A stretch of 64,000 nt of DNA from Ampullaceana balthica (taxonomy: Eukaryota > Mollusca > Gastropoda > Lymnaeidae). The stretch lies in contig CALYLW010000336.1 of assembly GCA_944989445.1 (NCBI GenBank), positions 186,705-250,704 of the forward strand, read 5' to 3'. The notes beneath the pieces were generated by a model. The model was not told the DNA's origin and made no database searches. It saw nothing but the letters and a program-made list of their open reading frames with translations. Positions 9,042-21,000 of the stretch are shown here, piece by piece. The position numbers were made by a program, and so were the translations under genes. Every line of letters begins with the position of its first letter. Position 1 is the first letter of the stretch.

Positions 9042-12000
9042 GTAAGTAAAAAATATATTATAAGTTTGTTTTATTACACTTTTAGTTAAATGAAATTACC
9101 GTTTCGTAAATTGAAATTATTTGTCGGTACATTTAAAATACTAAGTGGGCACATTAATGTCTTATCTTCTTATCTTATCTTATATATACAGACGCTCCTT
9201 CTAGGCAGAAGATAGTTGCGTTGAATGTCTATAAATATCATTCAACTTGTTTATTAATCATTCAATCTGCTTACCAACATGCAATGCGTTAAATATGTTT
9301 ACATTGCTATTAAACATTACACAATCGCTCTGGTCTGATGACATTTTGTTTATTCAACAATTGGGTGCTGCTTGAATGTGTGGCAAGGTTATCCTGGTAA
9401 TATTGTACACTCTCAGTGTTAGATTAAGGACCTTTGTAACTAAGATTTTGTATTAGGGAGGCTTGGAATACGTAACCCTTGTGCCTTATAATGATACATA
9501 TTAACTTCTCTATTGGGTTTTGATGGATTATTATGTGTTACTGTTTGGGTTGAGTTAGTTTTTAGGGTTACTGTTACATTTATAAGGAGTTTAAGATAGC
9601 GAATTTAGTAATGAACTAAAGCAGTATTCATTTGATCTGAAGTTGAATTTCATGTCTTCATTGGTGCACTCAACCAACGGGGCTGTAGATAAGTGGGAGG
9701 AACAACATGATGTTATTTAATTGCGGACATATGCACTTTCCTAGTATAGCTTGCAATTCCAGTTTACATGAATACTTCAGTGATTTAACTATTAATGGAA
9801 AGCGGAATAAGAGAAATGTAGATTCAACTATCTGGTATTAATCTTTTTTCTCCACGTTTATCTAAGTGTACTATAAAAGAAAATAAAGAAAGATATTAAA
9901 TGTTAAAGGTTTAAGCCATTGATGAAAAATATATACAACACTGGTTATCTCACTTAACACGTATTAAGTCCGAAGTTAAAAGGGCGTCTAGGTTTATTTT
10001 TCAATCCCAGTTTTACGACTCAAGTGAATCCAGTCCACCTTGTACCAAGACAACACTCAAGACCGATGGGAATCCCTGCAAAGCGTCCTCAGAATGTGCC
10101 ACCTCCTTGTGCAAGAACAACATGTGTGCGTGCAATGAAAGTACACATTTTGACAGTTGTACTCAGTCGTGTGTCCTCGGTAAGTGTGTGTCGTTTGCTC
10201 ATAACTTGGTTTATAAAGCGTGGTAACAGAAACAGGTATACTGCTAGCACAATATTTCCATAAATATTAAACAATAATATAGTCTACAATGGTTCTTGTA
10301 TCCTATATAGTAAAAAAACAAGGAAAAACAACACTTTCTCTTTAAAACTACACAAAAACTGTAAGACTAGACATAAACCATGAATAAGCGTAGGACGCTA
10401 TAACCTTCTTCTGCAATTTATAAGATAATAAATGTATGTTTTGCAGTTGATTATCATCTTCGTTTTTTTGTTGTTATGTCTTGTGCTAATCAAATTACAA
10501 GAATTATCATTTGGATATAACTTCATAAATAAATTGTTGTCACCTTTCAAGTATAAATATTTAAATTAATTTCAAATCAGTCATTCACAGCATAATTTCT
10601 AGATAATATTTTCTAACCTTATGTGGATGTGTTTTTAAAATTTAACATAACACATTTATTTCTCCCCCCCCCTCCATGACCTCGTTATCGTAGATCGTAG
10701 GGGGTTATAATGTTTTCATTAAAACTTTTCACGGTGCTTCATAGACTTGGTTGCTCCAATCTCCTCTTCAATACATTTACTATTCTATAATTTTCAATGC
10801 CATCTTGAAAACATTACATTACGTCACTTTGTACCGTTTAGACTGTAACTCAACTGTAGAAGTTACAACCCCAGGAAACATTGTGAGATTGCGTCAATCC
10901 AATACATCTGTACAATACTGCAACTGGACAATCACTGCCCCAGGCTATGAATATATTTTACTCAGGTCAGTGGTGCAATTGTTATCTTTTATCCTTATCT
11001 AAACATATCCGTACATACACTTTTGGACATCATTGTTTGAGGAGTATTCTGCTAAATTTGATTTTATTGTGGGAATGATTTAATTCCCCACCAAATTCTT
11101 TATCTTTTTAAAGAATAGTTATTATATTTAACTAGGTTGTGCTGCGGCACCGTGGTGCCTGTGGCGCCTACTTTTTTTAGGGCGTCTACGGTGCCCACCT
11201 TTTGAAAAGCCCAACTAACTTGTCCTTGTTTAATAAACAAGAAATAATAAACTTTCTGAAACGTACACAAATTATTTTATAATTGGGGTTGTAGGGCGCC
11301 TACGGCGCCCACTTTGTTTTTTGTCAAAAGCCCAAGTAACTTATCCTTGTTTAATAAATAAGAAATATTAAATTTCCTGGAATGTACACAAAGTATTTTA
11401 TAATTAACCACCATCAAATCCTCTTTTTACATTGTTCCCTTTTTCAAAATTAAAATATGAGCTAAAACAATGTCGGCATATAATATTTCTTTACAGTGCG
11501 TCTTTAATTTGTAATTAATTTGCACACCTTTTGATGCACACCTTGTATTAAAAATAAGATCAAACAATGACGTCATATAGTATTTTTTTACAGTGCTAAT
11601 CACCACACGATTTTTAAACTGCTATAGACTGTTTTACATCATTCATCAGCGTTCCAGAATGAGTGACTTGGGCTATTAATTAAACAATATAATTTGCAAT
11701 GTCACGTCTGTCCGTGACGCTATGCGAGGTAACTCCCGATAAAGAAAATGAAAATATAGGAGTAAATATGTTGCGTTCGAGATTAACAAAATGTGTTTCT
11801 AGCCATAAAATATTGTGACGTGACGTCATTATTTGAGCTTTTATTAAGAGCAATGATTTATTTGATAAATATTATTATTTTTTGTATTAAATGTCCGTTT
11901 TTTGTGTATGTGTCCATGTCAATATTACGTACTGAATTATAAATTTAATTTTCTTTATGAATATTAGGGGTCTACCGATATGCATTTTGCCGATATTGCC

Positions 12001-15000
12001 GATACCGATATTACCGATATTTTTTTTGCCGATATGAGTATTTGTTAGGACAAAAACCAGCGGTCACATTTGATGACGTCATTCTTAAATGTATCACTAT
12101 TGATTATTTATCTATTATATTAGGGGGTACCCGATATGCATTTTTGCCGATATTACCGATATTTTTTCCCATATGAGTTCCAATATGAGTATTTGTAATG
12201 ACAAAAACCAGCGGTCTTATTTGATGACGTCATTCTTAAATGTATCACTCCTAATTATTTATATTTTATATTAGGGGTCTACCGATATGCATTTTGGCCG
12301 ATATTACCGATATTTTTTCCCGATATGAGTGCCAATATGAGTATTTGTTAGGACATAAAATAACAGCGGTCATAGTTGATGACGTCATTCTTAAATTTAG
12401 CACTCGTAATTATTTATATTTTATAATTTAGGGGTCTGCCAATATGCATTTTTGCCGATATTACCCATTTTTTTGTTGGCCGAAACGAAGTTTCTGATGT
12501 GTTTATAAGTTCCAATTCATGACCTATATAAGATTCATGACAAAACAAACCTTCCTTTATAAAAATGTACAAGCAAAATTAGAAATCCTTTTGAAACTTT
12601 AACTTTAACTCATAATTATTAATTCTAACCAATAGTTTAATGGCTTTTGCACACGGCCACCTTTTATGAATGAAACAATGAGAACAACGTATTTGTAATA
12701 GAGTGAAAATGAGGTTGAAGGATCAATGGTTGCCAATGACAACAAGTCTGCACACGGTACATTTTGTTATTCCATACGAAACGAAATGTTTTAGTCATCT
12801 GCGATTCTGAGTGCATCTTTGCTATTATAGCATTTACGTCAACATATTGTTTACATGTTATCCATTTATTAGAGCAATTACGGTATCCTTGGTATCGGCA
12901 CTAGTTACACAGTATTTCCGAGTATACGAAAATTGGCCAATACCCAAACAACATCATAGCACATGGCATACTGTATCGTGGCTGTACATATTAATACTAG
13001 GACTCTTTTGGCTATTTCAATAACGGTATCGGGGTCGATATATTAATTTTACTAATTTGTCGAGATATTGTAAATCTAAATGATAGGGTTTTTTCGTTTT
13101 TTTTTCTTCTTTTTTTGTAGTTTTTTTTTGACGTAAAAAAATATCGGTGACGTCAATATCGGGATCTTTACATGCTACCGATACCGATATTGCCGATATC
13201 CAGATATCGGTACCGATATATCGGCCAGCCGATATATCGGTAGACCCCTAATAAATATATAACATTAGTTTTTCGGTTTATGAAATTTACAATTGGTTGA
13301 CGTTTGGTTGTCAAGTTTCGATGCGTTTTGAACTACAAAGCCATTATTTATTACTGCAAATGAAATTTGCCAACTTATTCTCCAGTTTAGCTTTGTGTTT
13401 CTTTTATACACTTTGAGATTGCATATTTGTATGTTTAAAAAAATAGCATATTTAAAAATCGGACTCCTCCCCACAATAGTTTTTGTTATTAATATTTACA
13501 TGCAATATTTTAATGCGTCTTAGGCTAATTTGGAATGAAAAACACTTGCTTTTAATATAGAACTGGAAGGGGTGCTGACTTGACAATAATGTAAACGTTT
13601 ATTAGAATTCCTAAAACGTGCGTATGAAATTTTATATACGATTACCTGAAGATAATGTAATATTTTCTTTTATCCAGTGATTAACTTTACTTCAAAGATT
13701 TCATGCAAAATAAATAGTTCATTGTTATTCATATTTGTAAATAGTTACAATTTTTTATTTACATGTTTTTGATAATGTAAAGGTAATAATGTATGGACCA
13801 ATGGGCGCATAAACTGACAAGTCATAATAGATCTTGAAAAGGTGCTGACTTGACAATAATAAAAACGTTTATTTGAATTACTAACACGTTTATATTAAAT
13901 TGTAAATATGATAAACAGTTGAAAATGTAATCTTTTATGTTATCCTGTGACAAACTTTGCTTACTGCGTTTCATGCACAATGAATAGTTCTTTGTTATTA
14001 ACATGTGTAAAAATTACATTTTATTTTTTACATGTTTTGGTAATGTTGTGGTTATAATGTATGGACAAATGGGCGAATAAACTGACAAGTCATTATCATC
14101 AATGAAGCTTAAACTGCTTCAAATCACAGATGTCCTTGATGTGGATCACATTACAGTCACATAATTTATTTTTAACGCTCTGTGCTGTATTATTGGTGCA
14201 CTCATAATGCGTGCGCACTCTATTCAATGCCGCAAGTTAACGTCCGGCTGACTCCTCAGCAATATTTGTTAATACTTGCTGTGTGTAATTCACTATGCAT
14301 TTACTATTATCCTGATTATATCATTAATATTCATGAAAACTTATATAACGCAAAGTCTAAGCTTGGATGTTTTCTCATAACACATATATTCGTATTTATA
14401 ATAAAAATATATATAATCTGCTATGTCCGTTCGTAACGCTAGGTTCTAGAAAGCGCACCTCTAAAAAAAATAGCCTTGACAAAAAAAAATAGGAAAAAAA
14501 AATAATTGCAACACCATTTTCAAACGTCCGCATAATATTGTTCAATATGGAAAAGAGATTTAACTTTTCTCTCTTGGTCTCTACATTTTCTGATTATTTA
14601 CTATGCGGCTTTCAAGCAAAGGGACCATTACAAAAACTGAAATATATCCATTTTGAAAACTTCCGTCATTTTTGAAGCGTAATACACTAGTCAATATACA
14701 TAATTTGCAATATATGTCACGTCTGTAGTGATGTCCGTGACGCTACTAATTTTAGACAGCAGCGCACCAAATTAATGCACCAATGCATCAAAAGGTGTGC
14801 AAATTAAAGATGCGCTGTAAAAAATATTATATGACGTCATTGTTTTAGCTCATATTTTAATTTTGGAAAAGGGAACAATGTAAAAAGATGATTTGATGAT
14901 TGTTAATTATAAAACTAAAAAACAAAGGGGGCGCCGTAGGCGCCCTACAACCCCTATTATAAAATACTTTGTGTACATTTCAGAAAGTTTAATATTTCGT

Positions 15001-18000
15001 ATTTATCAAACAAGGACAAGTTAGTTGGGCTTTTGAAAAAGGTCGGCGCCGTAGGCGCCCTAAAAAAGTGCATTTTTAAAAAAATAAATAGATTTCAGCT
15101 GAAAACTTCCGTCATTTTTGACGGGTGATACGCTAATATTATTTATATTTAAACAAAAACTATTTTTAATTATCAATCATATTTTGCACTATTTTCTATT
15201 TAAGCCTCGACATTCAGTTGACGGTGAAGAACTAATACTTGTCAAAGCTATTATTCCTTAACACCTTTTCTTTTAGATACAATGATATTTTTTGTCCATC
15301 AAACCATGTGTATATAATCTACATCTTTATTACTTTCAGAATTGTGTATTTAGATATTAAGTCCCCTGATCAATGTTTGACAAATATTATTGAGGTATAC
15401 GATGATCCAACAGAAAGGCATACTTTTAACTCCTGTCAGAGCAATGATACCGACCCCAAAATATTTGCATCTAAAAGAAACAGAATGTACATCAGCTATA
15501 AGCAAGGTTCACTAGACTTCAATGGATTCATCGGGTCGTACTCTTTATACAGTGAGAACATTTCCAAAACAAAATGATTTTAATTATACATTTAGTTTGT
15601 ATACATTTAGAGTTCTTCTTTTCTGTATATATTTTCGATCTGGGTAGCTAACAAAAATGTGAGTTCTCTTCCTTTAAGCCCGCTTCCCTCTCCAGCCAAA
15701 TATAACTAACTTTTAGATGTATTTAATATTAATTTGTAAGTTTAACAACCTAACATCTCGAGCTTTAATGTGATGATGGCCACAGTTATTCATGTTTTAA
15801 ACAAGATCAAAATTGCTTTATAGCCAATAATCCAAAATTACCAGAGATCTTTCTATCCAGTTCATTGGCTACTGTCCTAACCGCCCATTATCTAACACCC
15901 TTGACACATTTCCTTGGCTATTTTATGACCAGTGCCGGATTTAGTCTTGACAAGGCCCTAAGTTATTCGAGATATCCAGCGATTAGTAAGAACAGATATT
16001 GTATGTCAGTGCCAAATATGACGATTGCTCACTAGGGCAATTGCGGTTGGGCCCAAAAAGAAAATGGGACCCCTAAGCTATAACTTATGCGTAAATCCGG
16101 CAGTATTTATGAATTAATTATTTACAGGTTTAACAATTATAAGCACCAGTGTTATATGAATTGGTTATAGCTAACCATTAATGTTACCGCCTTCCCACCT
16201 GGTACACACATTCAAAGACAAATATTTGTTTAATTTTTGTTTAAATAGTTCCAATTTTTAATGTTTTATTCATTTAATCCTTGCATCTAGATGTGAAACC
16301 AAATTTATAATATCCCACAGATCAATGCGTGGTAACAAGAACAGTCAACATATAGAAATTATTTCACTTAAAAACAAATATTGAAATAGAACAGAGCATG
16401 GCAATGATATCAGTATCAGTGAATGAAAACATAATACCGTATTGAACATTGTACTCAAGAACCATTTAGTACATTGGTGCCTCGATATACGAGTTATTTG
16501 AGATACGAGCTTTTGAACGAGCGAAGTTTTGCTTTGAAATACGAGCGACATTTGAGATACGAGGAACTGCCAGCTAAGACGCTGCACACGGCCCACCCAG
16601 TTTACTGCGCCTGCGCCTCGAGCATTATCCCACATATTCCCCCAGTGTGCTTGTTTACCTCACTGTCGAAACATCTTTGCTAAGTTTTTCTAGGGCTTTG
16701 CGCTTTTTGTGCACCCACTTACTTTATCACATTTCTTTCTATAAACATGGGTCCGAAGAAATTGAGTGTAAAGGTCAGTGCTCAGAAGAAGATGATGTCT
16801 ATTGAATAAAAGCTTAAAATCATAGAATTAAAAAGAGCAAGGTGTGCGAGTAGCTGACTTAGCGAGGCAGTACGGCCGTAGTACTTCAATGATATGCACT
16901 GTTGACTCACAAACAGAATGAGTAGTTGACTTGGCGAGGCAGTACGGCCGTAGTACTTCAATGATATACACTGTTGAGTCACAAACAGAAGGAGTCGATA
17001 AAAGGTATAACTCCAACTGAGGGCGTTACAATAATTTCTAAGCTCCGGAGCTCTCTCCAGGAAAAGATGGAGAAACTGCTGATGGTTTGGTTGACGGAGA
17101 AACTGCTGATGGTTTGGTTGATGGAGAAACTGCTGATTGTTTGGTTGATGGAGAAACTGCTGATGGTTTGGTTGATGGAGAAACTGCTGATGGTTTGGTT
17201 GACGGAGAAACAGCTGATGGTTTGGTTAATGGAGAAACTGCTGATGGTTTGGTTCAAGAGGAAACTGCTGATGGTTTGGTTGATGGAGAAACTGCTGATG
17301 GTTTGGTTGACGGAGAAACTGCTGATGGTTTGGTTGACGGAGAAACTGCTGAAGGTTTTGTTGGTGGAGAAACTGCTGATGGTTTGGTTGATGGAGAAAC
17401 TGCTGATGGTTTGGTCGATGGAGAAACTGCTGATGGTTTGGTTGATGGAGAAACTGATTATGGTTTGGTTGACGGAGAAACTGCTGATGGTTTGGTTGAT
17501 GGAGAAACTGCTGATGGTTTGGTTGATGGAGAAACTGCTGATGGTTTGGTTGACGGAGTAACTGCTGATGGTTCGGTTGATGAAGAAACTGCTGATGGTT
17601 TGGTTGACGGAGAATCAGTTTAAAGGCGATACCTTAACACAGGGAATCATATGCGAGTTGGCACGAGCGATTTACGGTGATTTGCTGAATCAGACCCCGC
17701 GCAATATTTGTCATTTATAAATACATTTTTCTTATTCTAAAACACGTAACAAAAACAATTAGGGGTAGCATTTTTGTGGCTGGAACGGATTAAAGGCATT
17801 TCAATTAATTTCAATAGGTAAAATTGCTTTGAGATACGAGCAAATAGACATACGAGCAAGGTTACGAACAAATTAAACTCGTATCTCGAGGTATCACTGT
17901 ATTTTCTTTTGACGCCAAAAATGACAACTGAAATCAAAACTCTCAGTAATTAAAAAAAAAGTTAATAGTCCAACTACCCATATATATAGGACAACTACCC

Positions 18001-21000
18001 ATACATATAGTCCAACTACCCATACATATAGTCCAACTACCCATACATATAGGACAACTACCCATACATATAGTCCAACTGCCCATACATATAGAACAAC
18101 TACCCATACATAAAGTGCCACTACCCATACATATAGTCCAACTACCCATACATAAAGTGCCACTACCCATACACTTAGTACAGCTACCCATACATATAGG
18201 ACAACTACCCATACATATAGGACAACTACACATACATATAGTCCAACTACCCATACATAAAGTGCCACTACCCATACACTTAGTACAGCTACCCATACAT
18301 ATAGGACAACTACCCATACATATAGGACAACTACCCATACATAAAGTGCCACTACCCATACACATAGTCCAGCTACCCATACATATAGGACAACTACCAA
18401 AACATATTATCTTATTATCAGAAAACCACTCAACAACAAGAGAACGTGCTGGATACATCGTAAGTCCAGGATTTCCCCTGAAATATCCAAGAAATTCTAA
18501 TTTTTCATGGATCATTGATGGTGGGGAAGAGGTTGTTGATTTAAGGTTTGTTCTGTTTTTATTGTAAGACTTTTGATTTTTGATGCCCATGAAACGTTTT
18601 ATTGTTAACTGAATTGGTAAGATATCACAATCACACAGGTCATTACTCCAAAATGTCAGCAATAAACTTTAAAAAATGAATGTAAGATGGATAAGGGATA
18701 TATTAAACTTTTCGATCTTTACTATTTCTCAAATATTGAATTACAGAACTGCCACATGTGTATTTTTTTTACCTATGTTGTGTCTAAACTACATGACTAG
18801 ATATTTTATGCATTTAAAATTATTGTTAAATCAACAATGTTATTCGATGTTTAAATATTGTTTTTGCTACTGAAGCATTCACACACTGCAGATCAAAGAC
18901 AGTGTAAATGATTATATTATTATTTACGATGGTCCGAAAGAAATTTCATCCAAGCCGGTGAAAGCGCCCTTAAATTTCACGTCGACATCCAACACCTTCC
19001 GTGTTGTGTTTCATTCTGATATTTCGGCTGAGTATCAGGGCTTCTATGGAACATTTCAAGTGAAAGGTTTGTACTGACCGCGTCACTTCTATAAAGTACA
19101 AGTATGGAAATATTGAATTAAATGTAGCATGTATTGTGTATATATCAACGTAACAAAATCTTACAGAGATACACGTACAGACATACACTAACATACATAC
19201 ACGTACAGACATACACTAACATACATCCACTTACAGACATAACTTACAGTTGTACACTTACATACATACACGTATTGACATACACTTACAGACATAACTT
19301 ACAGTTGTACACTTACAGACATACACGTATTGACATACACTGACAGACATACACTTACAGAAATACACTTACAGACCTACAATTACTGACATACACTTAA
19401 AGATATACTTTTACAGACATACACTTACTGACATAGGGGCCGTCCATAAATGACGTCACGCACCTAGTGGGGAGGGAGGTCACACTTTTGTGACGATGCG
19501 TGACGAGGGGGAGGGAAGGGGGTTGAATAAATGTGACGTCACATCGAAAGGGTAACTTTTAAAAAAAACTTCCACTGAAATATTTGGTCACTTAAAATTT
19601 ATTTAATGGCTTTTTTTAAAATCAGTGCTTCTCATAGTGCTAGTGGGTAAGCCATGAGACACCGGTTGGCTTAAGTCATCAAGACTAGAAAATTAAATCT
19701 GATTATAATCCTTAAGTTTAAGAACTCATGAGGATGTATGAAATTGTTACCCTGCGTCGTTAGATGTTGACATCAAAGCATTAGTGATGTAACCGCAGCT
19801 CCGTTTGGTTCTCTCGCGGCAGGAGTCGGCGAAATTTTTTGCCCGTTAACACAAAATATACAATATTACCCCCCCCCGCCTCCAGCAGTCTCGAGGTCCT
19901 GCTCACATGACTCGGAGTTTTGGGGGAGTGTCGTTAGCCCCCCCCCCTCCCCCGTCGAAAATACAACTGGTGAGTTTTGACAGGCGTCTAAAAATAATCT
20001 GAATAGGATTATGTGTAGATATTTTAAGTCAAAACGACACGGAATATCCATTTTGTTTTATTTATTTTTTTAGGGGGGGGGGTAATCTCTTTGATATAAT
20101 TAAAAACGTTTTAAGTTTGATATAATTGTTCGATTGGTTTTTGGTGAAACACCCCTGGCCATTCTAGATAAAAGTGCCCATTTAAAATTAGTCAAAGTAT
20201 TCTTTAACTTTATTGAATTCATCAAATTCTTGACATCGCAATTCGAGAGGAGCACAAAACAGCTTTTCTTCTTAGTCTATAAGGCATTAATTTTAAATAT
20301 CACAGAAAAGATACTTCATACAGTCAGTCATGTGGATTAAGATTATTGTCACTCGTGTCAATATAAATGAAATTAGGGTGGATTTAGGTGTCTTCGTATA
20401 GTACGTAGGTAAGAAATCTACATAGTTGTCAAATTTTAAGAAATGCATTTTCTGGAAGGAACCTTTTCAATAGTGGGCATATGTTCCAAGCGTACATGTA
20501 CACATTACGTATTTTAATATATCTAGTGGATTGTAGTGGATGTTATATGTCCCACATGAGTCTGCGTTAACCCCAAGAATTCCCTTTTGACTCCAGATGA
20601 GGTTATTTACCCCTGTTCGCCGACCTCTTTCTTATGGGATGCCCGTCAGTCAATTGAGGGATTTTTTAAAAAAATACATTTTAAAAATATTATTTTTAAA
20701 CTAGTGTATCACCCGTCAAAAATGACGGAAGTTTTCAAAATAAATACACATCAGATTAAAAAATAACGTAATACAGGACTTTCATTTATTTAATTTATTT
20801 TTATTTGATTCATTTATTATCATATAGAACAATTTTATGCGGAACGTTCGAAAAGTGTTATTTTTGGTCATTATTCAGCATTACCCCCAAGAGTTCCCTT
20901 TTTACCCCAAGTGAGATAATTTGCCGCTGTTCACCGACCCCTCGGTTAAACCGCCCGATAGCGGTAGCCATGTATTTTTCATAATTTATAAATTCCACAA

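Larger units (their letters stand above)
16472..17899 (+). mobile_element. Tigger/pogo DNA transposon with expanded coding minisatellite
   Basis: Termini are CATTGGTGCCTCGATATACG at the left and the reverse complement of CAGTGATACCTCGAGATACG at the right. TA dinucleotides flank it at 16470-16471 and 17900-17901. At 1428 bp it is a defective copy in intron 4 of the EB-CUB gene. Internal coding starts with MGPKKLSV at 16748 and belongs to the Tigger transposase. Most of the catalytic DDE domain is missing. Confidence 0.88.

Noticed and set aside
10751..11002. 83-codon ORF taken as a stand-alone gene
   Set aside because: Only 10842-10965 is coding. The rest is intron on both sides, shown by the acceptor, the donor and CUB homology limits.
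14182..14436. 84-codon Tyr/Ile-rich ORF in intron 3
   Set aside because: Hydrophobic only because the DNA is AT-rich, and it lies beside R3 repeat sequence.
17087..17623. 178-codon ORF with (VDGETADGL)n and a 195-codon overlapping ORF, as a novel repeat protein
   Set aside because: Both are frame shadows of a 27-bp minisatellite within a Tigger transposase. Only the MEKLLMVWL register is continuous with transposase sequence on both sides, and that gene is dead.
17894..18662. Minus-strand ORFs of 168 and 239 codons and a plus-strand 150-codon ORF across the 21-bp array
   Set aside because: The unit length is a multiple of three without stops, so every strand stays open. Only the last part of the plus-strand ORF, after 18421, is real (CUB exon 5).
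19134..19343. 69-codon Thr/Tyr/His-rich ORF
   Set aside because: A translation of the intron-6 satellite.
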